Part shown: in pieces, positions 25,799-35,019 of the stretch
How the letters are laid out: each line of letters starts with the position of its first letter
Numbering within the stretch: position 1 is the first letter of the stretch
Assembly: GCA_020638035.1 (NCBI GenBank)
Contig: JACKJI010000017.1
Span: 1 to 45,154, forward strand
Reading direction: 5' to 3'
Source of the DNA: Hyphomicrobiaceae bacterium
GTDB lineage: Bacteria > Pseudomonadota > Alphaproteobacteria > Rhizobiales > Hyphomicrobiaceae
Length of the DNA stretch: 45,154 bases
The notes under the pieces: generated by a model
What the model was told of the DNA's origin: nothing
Databases searched by the model: none
The model's input: only the letters and a program-made list of their open reading frames with translations
Made by a program: the position numbers and the translations under genes

Positions 25799-26580
25799 CA
25801 GCCGGTCTCCGGAAAGCGCGGTGCGGTACCGACCGGCCGATAGCGGCGGTCGTAGTCCCCCGCATAGAGACGACTGTCGTCGAAGTCCTTGGCGGCAAGC
25901 GCCCTTCCCACGAAAATGAGCGCTGTTCGCTCCAGTTCCGCTCCCAGCGTGCCGCTCACTGTGCCCAGAGTTGCTCGCACGATACGTTGCTCAGGCCAGC
26001 TCGCACGCCAAACAATCGCGACCGGGCAGTCCGCTCCGTAGTGGGGCGTCAGCTCAGCAACGACTTTGTCGAGAACGTGCACCGAGAGATGGATGGCAAG
26101 CAAAGCCCCCGTCGCCGCGAACGCACTGAGCGTTTCTCCCTCGGGCATGGCGCTCGCGCGTCCGGATGTTCGCGTCAAGACGACCGACTGAGAAATTCCA
26201 GGCAGTGTCAGCTCGCTTTCCAGCGCTGCCGCAGCAGCCGCAAACGATGGCACACCGGGCGTGATTGAGAATGGTATTCCGAGCGCACGCAGGCGGCGCA
26301 ACTGCTCCCCCATCGCGGACCAGATGGACAGGTCTCCCGAATGGAGGCGAGCAACGTCCTGGCCTTGTCGATGAGCTGCTTCAAACTCGGCACCGATGTC
26401 GTCGAGCGACATCGGTGCGGTATTGACGATGCGCGCACCCGGCGGGCAATGCGCCAGGATCGCTTCCGGAATAAGTGAACCAGCGTAGAGGCAGACCGGG
26501 CAGGCTGCGATGAGATCGCGCGCACGCAGCGTCAGAAGATCGGCGGCGCCAGGTCCCGCTCCGATGAAGTGCACGGTCAT
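25798..26580 (-). CDS. cobM: Precorrin-4 C11-methyltransferase
   Basis: A 260-residue tetrapyrrole methylase that uses SAM to methylate C11 of precorrin-4. Signatures are HFIGAGPGAADLLTLRA at the start, LYAGSLIPEAILAHCPPGA, RLHSGDLSIWSAMGEQ and FSITPGVPSFAAAAA. A GTG at 26586 is two codons upstream, but AAGGAG lies seven bases before ATG 26580 and would be too close to the GTG, so the ATG is chosen. It lies 22 bases after cobL, and its stop overlaps the cobB start. Confidence 0.96.
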   Translation of the reverse strand: MTVHFIGAGPGAADLLTLRARDLIAACPVCLYAGSLIPEAILAHCPPGARIVNTAPMSLDDIGAEFEAAHRQGQDVARLHSGDLSIWSAMGEQLRRLRALGIPFSITPGVPSFAAAAAALESELTLPGISQSVVLTRTSGRASAMPEGETLSAFAATGALLAIHLSVHVLDKVVAELTPHYGADCPVAIVWRASWPEQRIVRATLGTVSGTLGAELERTALIFVGRALAAKDFDDSRLYAGDYDRRYRPVGTAPRFPETG

Positions 26581-26602
26581 GCCCACTCTCCTTCAGCCAA
26601 AT

Positions 26603-27796
26603 TCACTTGGTGGTTGTCCATTGGACGATGGGGCGAACCGCCTGCCAAGAGCGCATGCGTCCCAAGGGCTCGGCATGGCTCATCTCGAAGCGCACGAGAT
26701 CTCCACCGTGGCTTGCGTGCAGACCGGTCACCAGCGCCTGCGTTTCGAGAGAAACGGCGTGAGCCACGAAGCGCGTACCGTTGCGCAGAAGAGTCCAAAT
26801 CGCTTGAAAATGCTCAGCCGTCAGCCCTCCCCCGACAAAAACTGCGTCGGGCGGAGGTAGCCCTGCGAGCATCTGAGGCGATGATCCTTCCACGACGCTG
26901 ATGCGATGGGATAAGCCGAAAGCGGCAGCGTTCTTGCGTATGTTTTCGATCCGCGCAGATTGTTGTTCGACCGCCACAGCGATGCCGTCTGCGAGCGCCC
27001 ACTCGACAGATATTGAACCTGAGCCTGCGCCGATATCCCAGAGTATTTCCCCAGGCCGTGGTGCAAGTGCCGCAAGTGCGAGCGCACGGCTATGGCGTTT
27101 CGAAATTTGTCCATCGTGGATGAAAAGATCGTCGGGCAGACCGACCGCACGGGACAGCCCTCGCCGGCCTTTTGCTTCGAGTGCAACGGCAACCGGCGCT
27201 TTACACCTTGGGGGCGATCCGGCATTGGCGGTGAAACTCACAATGCTCTCATTTGGACCGCCGAGCGCGGAGAGCGCTATCACAGTCGTCTCACCCCACC
27301 CGTGCCGATCGAACCACTGGCAAAGAGCACCTATTGCCTCTCCATCGCGCAGAAGACATATGACGCGCGCGCCTGCCGACAGGACCGGCACGAGACGTTC
27401 GAAGGGCGCTGCGTGAAGCCCGAGGCACACCGTCTCTTCCAACCTCCAACCCAGGCGTGCCGCGGCGAGCGAGAACGTCGACGGTACGGGATAGGCCACC
27501 CACTCCCCAGAGGTAAGATGTCCAGCAAGACTGCCGCCTGCTCCAAACCAGAAAGGATCGCCGGATGCCAGCACCGCCACCTTGCGGCCACGCATGGCAA
27601 GAACCGGCGCGGTATCAAACGGGACCGACCAGGGCCTTCCACGTTCGCCCGCACACGCAAGTTCGAGATGCCGCGCGCCGCCGAATACGACCTCAGCGGC
27701 ATCTAGCGCATTGCGGCTTGCCAATGTCAGTCCAGCAAGGCCATCCTCACCGATACCGATGATTGATAACCACGGCCGAACCGGAGACTCACTCAT
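26603..27796 (-). CDS. cobL: Precorrin-6B C5,15-methyltransferase (decarboxylating)
   Basis: A 397-residue bifunctional enzyme, the CbiE-CbiT fusion. The N-terminal half is a tetrapyrrole methylase (SIIGIGEDGLAGLTLAS; LASGDPFWFGAGG) that methylates C5 and C15. The C-terminal half from about residue 240 is a Rossmann-type methyltransferase/decarboxylase (EILWDIGAGSGSISVEWAL) that removes the C12 acetate carboxyl and methylates. The ATG at 27796 shares a CATG with the cobK start on the other strand; the longer frame to 27862 would run into cobK and its extra residues are not family-like. Any transcript from the upstream riboswitch must first pass antisense through cobK. Confidence 0.95.
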   Translation of the reverse strand: MSESPVRPWLSIIGIGEDGLAGLTLASRNALDAAEVVFGGARHLELACAGERGRPWSVPFDTAPVLAMRGRKVAVLASGDPFWFGAGGSLAGHLTSGEWVAYPVPSTFSLAAARLGWRLEETVCLGLHAAPFERLVPVLSAGARVICLLRDGEAIGALCQWFDRHGWGETTVIALSALGGPNESIVSFTANAGSPPRCKAPVAVALEAKGRRGLSRAVGLPDDLFIHDGQISKRHSRALALAALAPRPGEILWDIGAGSGSISVEWALADGIAVAVEQQSARIENIRKNAAAFGLSHRISVVEGSSPQMLAGLPPPDAVFVGGGLTAEHFQAIWTLLRNGTRFVAHAVSLETQALVTGLHASHGGDLVRFEMSHAEPLGRMRSWQAVRPIVQWTTTK

Positions 27797-28544
27797 GATG
27801 CGGATCCTCATCCTGGGAGGGACGAGTGACGCCAATGCGTTGGCCAGAATCATCGCGACCACTCGACTGGATGCGATCTATTCCTATGCCGGCCGCACCC
27901 AAGTGCCTGTCAACCAACCGTTGCCGGTGCGCACGGGCGGATTTGGCGGTGCGGACGGGCTTGCACACTACCTTCGAGACGAAGGCATAACGCACGTCGT
28001 TGATGCCACCCACCCCTTCGCCGGTACGATGAGCCGGAATGCCATCGAGGCCTGCGCGGCCACGTCCGTGCCATTGATCACTCTTGTTCGCGCCCCATGG
28101 ACGCAAGGTCGGGACGACCGCTGGATCACGGTTCCCGATTTGGCAGGTGCCGTAACCGCTTTGCCCGACGAGGCGGCGTGCGTGTTCCTCGCCATCGGGC
28201 GGCAGCACTGGCAGGCCTTCACGGCAAAGCCGCAGCACCGATATATTCTGCGTTTCGTCGATGAGCCGACAGGTCGTCTTGCGCTGCCACGGTCGGAAGT
28301 GATCGTCGCGCGTGGTCCCTTTACAGAAGAAGGAGATCTGGACCTCATGCGCTCGCGTAGTGTGAACTGGGTCGTCACACGAAATTCCGGCGGGTCTGGC
28401 GCACGCGCCAAAATCGACGCGGCGCGGCGGCTGGCAATACCCGTCATCATGATTTCGCGTCCCCACATGCCGGAACGGCACATGGTTGCCACGGTCGACG
28501 AGGTGATGGCATGGCTCAGTCATGAGACCTGCCTGGGCGCGTAA
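27795..28544 (+). CDS. cobK: Precorrin-6A reductase
   Basis: A 249-residue NADPH-dependent reductase that converts precorrin-6A to dihydro-precorrin-6A. It opens MMRILILGGTSDANALA (nucleotide-binding Gly-rich loop), continues VDATHPFAGTMSRNAIEAC, and ends with TRNSGGSGARAKIDAA and the family-typical PVIMISRP. GGAG is eight bases before ATG 27795, which favours it over the next ATG at 27798. It is the only gene of the ring-building set on the plus strand: its start interlocks with that of cobL and its last 25 bases overlap the end of cobJ. Confidence 0.95.
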   Translation: MMRILILGGTSDANALARIIATTRLDAIYSYAGRTQVPVNQPLPVRTGGFGGADGLAHYLRDEGITHVVDATHPFAGTMSRNAIEACAATSVPLITLVRAPWTQGRDDRWITVPDLAGAVTALPDEAACVFLAIGRQHWQAFTAKPQHRYILRFVDEPTGRLALPRSEVIVARGPFTEEGDLDLMRSRSVNWVVTRNSGGSGARAKIDAARRLAIPVIMISRPHMPERHMVATVDEVMAWLSHETCLGA

Positions 28545-29254
28545 AGCCAGCGGCCGACCCGGCGCGTTTCGGCGTTGCAAACGATGACAATCGTTCGCAT
28601 GTCCGCCAAATCGGCGCGCGCCTCCTGCAGGGTGTGTACCTCTATGTGCTCGTGCGGCGTTGTTACTGCGCGTGCAAAAACCACAAGCCTGCCGCCTGCG
28701 CCTGCTTCTTTCAGTATTTCCAGCGCGCGCGCAAACCCGGCTGGCCGGCTCGCGGAACGCGGATTGTAAAGAGCGATCGCAAAACCCGCTTCGGCTGCGA
28801 GCCGCAAGCGCCTTTCGATCAGGGGCCAGGGCTTCAGGTTGTCCGATAGATTGATTGCGCAAAAATCGTGACCCAGCGGCGCACCGATGCGCGCAGCCGC
28901 GGCAAGCATGGCCGTGATGCCTGGCAGCACGCGAATATCGAGCTGCTGCCACTCGGGAGCGTCTGCGAGCACTTCGAAGACGGCGGCCGCCATTGCGAAT
29001 ACACCTGGGTCGCCGGACGAAACGATAACGGCCCGTCCACCTGACGAGGCGATCTGCAGGCCGGCACGGGCGCGTGCCAGTTCCTCGCGGTTGTCGGATG
29101 GGTGAAGCTTCAATCCTTCCCGCGGAGCGATGCGCTCCACATAAGGCTTGTAGCCGAGGACGTCGGTCGCATCGGCGAGCGATTGCACAACCTCGGGAGT
29201 GATGAGGCTGTCCGCTCCAGGTCCCAGTCCGGCCACGACGAGAGAGCCACTCAT
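28520..29254 (-). CDS. cobJ: Precorrin-3B C17-methyltransferase
   Basis: A 244-residue tetrapyrrole methylase that methylates C17 of precorrin-3B and drives the ring contraction. Signatures are VAGLGPGADSLITPEV, DVLGYKPYVER, VSSGDPGVFAMAAAVFE, LPGITAMLAAAARIGAPLGHDFCAINLSD (read in parts) and IALYNPRSASRP. It overlaps cobI by four bases (ATGA). Its stop overlaps the end of cobK on the opposite strand by 25 bases. Confidence 0.96.
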   Translation of the reverse strand: MSGSLVVAGLGPGADSLITPEVVQSLADATDVLGYKPYVERIAPREGLKLHPSDNREELARARAGLQIASSGGRAVIVSSGDPGVFAMAAAVFEVLADAPEWQQLDIRVLPGITAMLAAAARIGAPLGHDFCAINLSDNLKPWPLIERRLRLAAEAGFAIALYNPRSASRPAGFARALEILKEAGAGGRLVVFARAVTTPHEHIEVHTLQEARADLADMRTIVIVCNAETRRVGRWLYAPRQVS

Positions 29255-29982
29255 TCTCCCATCTCCGGACGCCGGCCATTGCCGTGGACAAGCACGATTG
29301 CAAAATAGGGGCTAACCTCGTCGTCGACCTCACTCAACCGGGCGACACGCTGTTCGGGCATGGTGCCGCGCTCCACGAGCCAGGCGTCATTGAGCCTGCT
29401 GGCGGCTTTGAGTGCGCGGCGGATCTTCGCCAGATTGCGGCCGGTCTTCATGACGACCAAGGCGTCAGAGGTGGCCATGTGCCGGGCGAGGTCGACTTCC
29501 GGCATCGTGCCCATGACAACCGTCATCACGTCGTCGCCCCAGGTCATCGGTACGCCGGTCACGTTCCAGCAACCCGTCATTCCAGGCATGCCGGGAATGA
29601 CGTCCAACTCCACGCGCCCCTTAAGACGCACGAACAGATGCATGAAGGAGCCGTAGAAGAAAGGATCTCCTTCGCAAAGCACGACGATGTCGCTCGTGCG
29701 TGCCAAAGTCTCGATGCGTGCTGCCCATTCGTCATAAAAGCTGGCGAGAATCGTATTGTACTGCGGACTATCGAAGGGAAGCTCCGTCGTGACCGGATAT
29801 TCCATCGGGTATTCGCGGACATCGGGTGCGAGCATGCCTTCGACAATGCGCCGGGCTTGGCCGGGGCGGCCCTTCTTTCGAAAATACGCAACATGGCGCG
29901 CGGTGCGAATGAACCGATCCGCCCTGACGCTCATTAAATCGGGGTCGCCTGGCCCAAGCCCGCAGCAAATGACACGACCCAT
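29251..29982 (-). CDS. cobI: Precorrin-2 C20-methyltransferase
   Basis: A 243-residue tetrapyrrole methylase that methylates C20 of precorrin-2, the first committed step of the corrin branch. Signatures are CCGLGPGDPDLMSVRA at the start, VVLCEGDPFFYGSFMHL (SAM site), VIPGMPGMTGCWNVTGVP and VVMKTGRNLAKIRRAL. It follows cobH after two bases and overlaps cobJ by four. Confidence 0.96.
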   Translation of the reverse strand: MGRVICCGLGPGDPDLMSVRADRFIRTARHVAYFRKKGRPGQARRIVEGMLAPDVREYPMEYPVTTELPFDSPQYNTILASFYDEWAARIETLARTSDIVVLCEGDPFFYGSFMHLFVRLKGRVELDVIPGMPGMTGCWNVTGVPMTWGDDVMTVVMGTMPEVDLARHMATSDALVVMKTGRNLAKIRRALKAASRLNDAWLVERGTMPEQRVARLSEVDDEVSPYFAIVLVHGNGRRPEMGE

Positions 29983-29984
29983 GG

Positions 29985-30614
29985 CTATTCGCTCCTCGTT
30001 GCCAGGGCGTTCACAGCTGCAACCGTGATGGCCGATCCGCCGAGACGGCCCATGACCGAAAGTGCGGGCGCAGGTGGTCCTTGCATCAGTGCGGCCTTGG
30101 ACTCGGCTGCGCCGACGAAGCCGACGGGACAGCCGATGATTGCCGCTGGGCGCGGACAGGAGGCGTCCAAGAGCATGTTGAGAAGATGGAAAAGGGCAGT
30201 GGGTGCATTGCCGATGGCGACAATCGCCCCGGCCAAGTGCGGGCGCCAGAGTTCGAGCGCGGCTGCCGAGCGCGTGTTGCCCATCTCTTCAGCGAGCCTG
30301 GGTACCCGAGTATCGCCGAGCGTACAAATGATGGCGTTGTTAGCCGGCAGGCGGGCACGTGTAATCCCCTCAGAGACCATGCGCGCGTCGCAAAGGATGG
30401 GAGCGCCGCGCTCCAGGGCGGCACGTGCCGCGGCTGCCATACCTGGAGTAAAGCGAACGTGGGCTTCCAACCCAACCATGCCGGCCGCGTGAATCATGCG
30501 GACGACCACCTGCTCTTCATCGGGTGTGAAGCGCGAAAGATCGGCCTCCGCCCGAATGGTCGCGAAAGACTGCCGGTAGATCTCGGCGCCGTTCGTCTCA
30601 TACGTGTGAACCAT
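29985..30614 (-). CDS. cobH: Precorrin-8X methylmutase
   Basis: A 209-residue isomerase that moves a methyl group from C11 to C12 to form hydrogenobyrinic acid. The start HTYETNGAEIYRQSFATIR and VVVRMIHAAGMVGL are diagnostic; His42 in the latter is the family's catalytic acid. NTRSAAALELWRP and AIIGCPVGFVGAAESKAAL follow as expected. ATG 30614 overlaps the cobG stop (TGATG) as at other junctions of this operon and gives the usual length; an ATG at 30623 is possible, and the longer frame to 30884 lies inside cobG and is not coding. Confidence 0.95.
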   Translation of the reverse strand: MVHTYETNGAEIYRQSFATIRAEADLSRFTPDEEQVVVRMIHAAGMVGLEAHVRFTPGMAAAARAALERGAPILCDARMVSEGITRARLPANNAIICTLGDTRVPRLAEEMGNTRSAAALELWRPHLAGAIVAIGNAPTALFHLLNMLLDASCPRPAAIIGCPVGFVGAAESKAALMQGPPAPALSVMGRLGGSAITVAAVNALATRSE

Positions 30615-31774
30615 CACAACCATCCAAGATAGCGGGCTGGGTCGGAAACGATCTGGTCCGCACTCAATCCGGTGATCGTTGGGCGATCCGAAGCGGTGCC
30701 GTTCCGGATCAAGTCGAAGCCCTCGCCACTTGCGACAAGCGTCAACGCCCGGCGCGCGCAAGCACAGCCCTTGGCGCAGCCGGAGACGTGGAGCGTCGCA
30801 CCTGCGGGGACATGAGCGGCTAGCCGTTGCGCCAGCCGGCGTGTCTTGGCACGCGCCTGCGGACACCACGGCGCACCTGTGCAAGCCTCGATGCGAAGTA
30901 TGGGATCATCTGCTCGAGTGACGAGATCCAATCCGGCTGGGATTTCATCTACGGCAGGTAAGAAAATCATGCGCCATGGGGTCATGCGCAGTTCGGATGC
31001 GCGACGCGCCAGCACTTCCAGCGTGTCCGCGTGCATTGACCCGAACGCCACGGCGACCAGCGCCCCCTCTTCGGTGAAGCCCGGCTCAGGCCGAGGGGCC
31101 GACGCAACCGGCAAGGTTTCTCCTGATAATGCGCGAGGAAGCGTTGCCCCTTTGCCAACATGAGCCGCCATGCGTCCGCGCCCATCGCTTATTCCGCCTG
31201 ACTCGACGAACCATTTCGCCAGTGCCAGCGCGGTGGCAGCCGCCTCGTCTGCTTTGACCGCCACTCCGCACGTTGCTCCATCGGGCCGCACGATTAGACA
31301 CTCTCCGGCCCCTCGCTCGATGCGAATATCTGCCGACACCTGATCGAGGACGCGCTTTCGCCCGCAGTCGATCGCGAAACCGAACTTTCCCGGCAAGACG
31401 AGGTCGCTTGCGGCGAGTGCCCTTTCAAGCTCCTCAGCCAGCATGCACTCATCGCCGGTCGCCCCAGAGAAAGGAGTGACGACTATATTGCGACGCGATT
31501 CCGCGACGGGATCTGGATCGAGCAACCCCAGTGCGTCCAGGTCCGCGACCAGTGCATCGTGATGATCCGAGCGAACACCGCGCAGTTGCAGATTGGCTCT
31601 GGAGGAAAGGTCAATCAGACCGTTGCCGTGCGCGCGGGCTGCCAGAGCAATACCGCGAGCCTGCGCCGCAGATAGACGCCCGGCGTGGGGCCGGATGCGG
31701 ACGACCAGACCATCGCCCGACATCATTGGCCGAAGTGCGCCGGGGCACCAGCCTTTGATCTGGAAGGTGCTCAT
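30614..31774 (-). CDS. cobG: Precorrin-3B synthase
   Basis: A 386-residue iron-sulfur oxygenase-type enzyme of the nitrite/sulfite reductase ferredoxin-like fold. It uses O2 to hydroxylate C20 and form the gamma-lactone of precorrin-3B, the step that defines the aerobic route. The start KGWCPGALRPMMSGDGLVVRIRP (read in parts) and IDLSSRANLQLRGV are family marks. Cluster ligands are visible as ACTGAPWCPQ and HVSGCAKGCACA near residues 305-350. The start overlaps the cobN stop by four bases. Confidence 0.94.
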   Translation of the reverse strand: MSTFQIKGWCPGALRPMMSGDGLVVRIRPHAGRLSAAQARGIALAARAHGNGLIDLSSRANLQLRGVRSDHHDALVADLDALGLLDPDPVAESRRNIVVTPFSGATGDECMLAEELERALAASDLVLPGKFGFAIDCGRKRVLDQVSADIRIERGAGECLIVRPDGATCGVAVKADEAAATALALAKWFVESGGISDGRGRMAAHVGKGATLPRALSGETLPVASAPRPEPGFTEEGALVAVAFGSMHADTLEVLARRASELRMTPWRMIFLPAVDEIPAGLDLVTRADDPILRIEACTGAPWCPQARAKTRRLAQRLAAHVPAGATLHVSGCAKGCACARRALTLVASGEGFDLIRNGTASDRPTITGLSADQIVSDPARYLGWL

Positions 31775-34700
31775 AAAGCTTCCCGCAAGGATACGGCGAT
31801 AGAGTTGCGCCGTGTTTTCCAGAGCGCTGCCTCGTCCAGACGCTGAAAGCAGGACAACATGGCGGCCAAGGCGGCGGGGTTCTCACGTTCAAGGAAAGTC
31901 CGAACATCATCGCACGCCAGCGTGGCATCGTAGTACAGATCAAAGAGGTGAGCCGGCACAGTGTTCGACAGATGTGCGAACGCTGCCATGTGCTCAAGCG
32001 TTGCTGCGATTTCGGCAGCGCCCCGGAAACCGTGAGCCATCATGCCGGCGATCCAGCCCGGGTTTGTGGCGCGCGCGCGGACCACGCGTGCGATCTCTTC
32101 AGCGAGTGCGCGTGCGCGCGGCGCGTCCGGGCGAGTAGCATCCATATGATAAAGGGAGGGAGGCGCGGCGCCGACCGCCGCTGAAGCCGCCGCAAAACCC
32201 GCTTCGTGGACGGCGTAGTCGGCCGCAAGCAACAGATCTGTTTCAGGCAGATCTTGCGTATGGACGAATGCGTCCGCACCCATCACGCGCTTTTCGATGG
32301 CGGCCCGATCGAGCCTGCTGGTACCATCGGCACCGATCGACCATGACGACGCCGACAGCCATGCTTCCCCCGCCGCTACCCTTGCTTCGGGTGAGAAGGT
32401 ATCGAGCAAATCGGTCATCCCCGCACCATATTGCCCCGGCTTCGGTCCGAACACGCGGGCAATGCGATGCGTGTAGGGGTTGTCGCCGCCTTCCCAGTCG
32501 CGTCTGGAAAGCGCGTCAGCTCCCGCTTCAAACATCTGGGACAGACCAGGGAACACGTCGCGAAACAATCCTGAAACGCGCAGTGTCACGTCGATGCGCG
32601 GCCTGCGGAGCAATGCCACCGGGACAATCTCAAAACCAGAGACACGTTCTGAGCCTTCGTCCCACAACGGCGCCAATCCAGCCAAATGCAAGGCCATCGC
32701 AAAGTCCTCGCCGGCTGTCCGCATGCTCGCAGAGCCCCAAAGATCGACGACGACTCCTTTCGGCCATTCCCCATGATCCTGCAAATGACGGCGCAGCAGT
32801 TCCTCCGCAAGCTTGACGCCTTGAGCATGCGCAGCCCTCGTTGGTACGGCCCGCGGATCGACAGCGTAAAGATTGCGGCCCGTGGGCAGCACGTCGGCGC
32901 GGCCACGATTGGGGGAACCGGCAGGTCCGGGTGCGATACGCTGACCGGAAAGTGCAGCGAGCACGGCGTCGCGCTCATTCACACCGCAGCCCCCGCGCCC
33001 GAACACATGCAGCCCCTCGCCGTACTGGCTTTCCTTCAAATCGCAAACGAAGCGATCGATGCGGACGATAGCTTCCGCCGGCGAGGCTGTTGCGCTGAGA
33101 GCAAGATCCTCTTCAACACCCGCGGCCTGTGCTTCGCTGCGAATGGCAGCGATGAGCCGTTGGCGCCGCGCGGGGTCGAGCCCGTCTGCGGTCGAATATT
33201 CGTCGAGCAAGCGCTCCAGGCGCACCAAACCCTCAGGCAGCGCCGATGCCGCCAGCGGCGGCGGCAGATGGCCGATGGTGGCGGCACCGATACGCCGCTT
33301 GGCTTGCGCGGCTTCGCCCGGATCGTTGACGATGAACGGATAGATGACCGGAGTGGATCCTATCAGCACTTCCGGCCAGCACGTTTCCGACAAGGCAACG
33401 GATTTTCCAGGCAACCATTCCAGCGTCCCATGCGCGCCCATGTGAACGAGCGCGTGCAACTGCAGCGATTGAAGCCACAGATAGAAGGCAACATAGGAGT
33501 GCCGGGGCGTGCGCGTGAGATCGTGGTACTCATCGTCGCGCGCCTTGACATCGCCGCGCTCGGGCTGGACCGCAATCAGGCAATCGCCACGGCGGACGGC
33601 TGCAAAGTGAAAGGCGCCGTCTCGGCAAGTGGGGTCCGCTTCGGGGGCACCCCAGGCGCGGTCCAACGATTCCTTCACAGGCTCCGGCAGTGCGGCAAGG
33701 CGAGACTGGTATTCGGCCAGCGGCCAGGTCAGCGCTTCGCACGTCAATGCAGACCCGAGTGCATCACCCGTTCCGACGCGGTAGCCTGCGGTTGCAAGAT
33801 CCGACAACAGTGCCTCTGTGGAGGCCAGCGCGTCGAGCCCAACTGCGTGCGCGATCTGGTGTGGTCGACCCGGATAGCTCGACAGAACGATTGCCAGACG
33901 CTTATCGCGGGCTGGCGTGTGCGAGAGGCGGTGCCAGGCTGCAATGCGTCGGGCGGCTGCGGAAACGCGCAAGGCGTCGGCACGATGCGCGAAATGCGAA
34001 AACTGCAAGTCGGGGTCGCGCTGTCCCGGCGACTTGAAACTCACAACGCCAGCAAAGAGACGTCCATCGACTTCGGGGAGCACGACGTGCATAGCCAGAT
34101 CCGCCGGAGACAGGCCGCGCTCGGACTGTGCCCAATCGCGTCGGCGCGCCGTAGACAGGGCCACCTGGAATACCGGACATCCGGCAACGTCGAAGGGCGT
34201 CGCGCCCGCTTCATTCTTGCTGGAGAAGGCCGTAGCATTGACGATGACGGACGGTGGCGTCGTGCGGAGATGATTCTCAAGCCAGGATCCGACGCCGGGA
34301 GCCTTGAGCGACGGCGCGAAGGCGCCGTAGGCATCGAACCCTTCGGCGTCGAGAGCGGCAATCATGGCATCGACTGGCGATGTATCGGCAGCCGTCAGGT
34401 ACGAGCGGTAGAAGGTGACGAGCGCTCGCGGACGAGACGCTGGCTGCGGCGGCGTGGTGAGGGGCCCCTTCACGGGATCATAGAAGCCATATTCGTCGAC
34501 TGCGGTCTCGCCGGAAAATTCCCCGGGATACAGGCCCGAAGCGAGCGCCAATTGCGAAAGCGCAGCGTGAGCCGCAACGACACCACCTGCGTCACACAAG
34601 GTCTTCAGCTTGCGCAAAGTCGATGTGGGCAAAGTTGACAACGCATCGAGCCGTTCGTCGTCGCGCCCATCTGCCGGAAGAACAGCAAGTGCGATGCCGC

Positions 34701-35019
34701 GCCGACGCGACAGGTCTGCGAGTGTCGCAAGCCCGTAGGGCCAATAGCTCTCCCCTCCGATGACCCGCACGAGGATACCCCGCGCCTGCGTCAGCGTACG
34801 CTCCACATAGGTATCGACCGACAGCGGATGGCGCAGGGCGACAAGATTTGCGAGCCGCAAGCTCGGGAGCTTGGGACGGCCGCGTCGCCATCCCGCGGCG
34901 AATGCACCTAGATCGCTGTCGGAATACGAGAGCACGACGAGATCGGAAGGATCTTGCCCGAGATCCATCGGGGTCTCGGTCTCCTCCAATCCATGGCTCT
35001 CGCGGAAGACGACATGCAT
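31771..35019 (-). CDS. cobN: Cobaltochelatase subunit CobN
   Basis: A 1082-residue large subunit of the ATP-dependent aerobic cobaltochelatase that inserts cobalt into hydrogenobyrinic acid a,c-diamide. Recognised segments are VRVIGGESYWPYGLATLADL near the N-terminus (in parts), LVHMGAHGTLEWLPGKSVALS in the middle (His-rich metal/substrate region), VDLWGSASMRTAGEDFAMAL and RVFGPKPGQYGAGMTDLLD, and the end NPGWIAGMMAHGFRGAAEIA. It is at the shorter end of the family (others reach about 1270). The AAA+ and MIDAS partner subunits (chelatase CobS and CobT) are not in the window. It overlaps cobW at its start (TGATG) and cobG at its end (ATGA). Confidence 0.96.
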   Translation of the reverse strand: MHVVFRESHGLEETETPMDLGQDPSDLVVLSYSDSDLGAFAAGWRRGRPKLPSLRLANLVALRHPLSVDTYVERTLTQARGILVRVIGGESYWPYGLATLADLSRRRGIALAVLPADGRDDERLDALSTLPTSTLRKLKTLCDAGGVVAAHAALSQLALASGLYPGEFSGETAVDEYGFYDPVKGPLTTPPQPASRPRALVTFYRSYLTAADTSPVDAMIAALDAEGFDAYGAFAPSLKAPGVGSWLENHLRTTPPSVIVNATAFSSKNEAGATPFDVAGCPVFQVALSTARRRDWAQSERGLSPADLAMHVVLPEVDGRLFAGVVSFKSPGQRDPDLQFSHFAHRADALRVSAAARRIAAWHRLSHTPARDKRLAIVLSSYPGRPHQIAHAVGLDALASTEALLSDLATAGYRVGTGDALGSALTCEALTWPLAEYQSRLAALPEPVKESLDRAWGAPEADPTCRDGAFHFAAVRRGDCLIAVQPERGDVKARDDEYHDLTRTPRHSYVAFYLWLQSLQLHALVHMGAHGTLEWLPGKSVALSETCWPEVLIGSTPVIYPFIVNDPGEAAQAKRRIGAATIGHLPPPLAASALPEGLVRLERLLDEYSTADGLDPARRQRLIAAIRSEAQAAGVEEDLALSATASPAEAIVRIDRFVCDLKESQYGEGLHVFGRGGCGVNERDAVLAALSGQRIAPGPAGSPNRGRADVLPTGRNLYAVDPRAVPTRAAHAQGVKLAEELLRRHLQDHGEWPKGVVVDLWGSASMRTAGEDFAMALHLAGLAPLWDEGSERVSGFEIVPVALLRRPRIDVTLRVSGLFRDVFPGLSQMFEAGADALSRRDWEGGDNPYTHRIARVFGPKPGQYGAGMTDLLDTFSPEARVAAGEAWLSASSWSIGADGTSRLDRAAIEKRVMGADAFVHTQDLPETDLLLAADYAVHEAGFAAASAAVGAAPPSLYHMDATRPDAPRARALAEEIARVVRARATNPGWIAGMMAHGFRGAAEIAATLEHMAAFAHLSNTVPAHLFDLYYDATLACDDVRTFLERENPAALAAMLSCFQRLDEAALWKTRRNSIAVSLREAL

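Noticed and set aside
27789..29333. 514-codon minus-strand open frame across cobK, cobJ and cobI
   Set aside because: A different frame from cobJ and cobI on the same strand and antisense to cobK; Arg/Cys-rich shadow without motifs.
32686..34638. 650-codon plus-strand open frame
   Set aside because: Antisense to cobN; long only because of codon-position GC bias in cobN.
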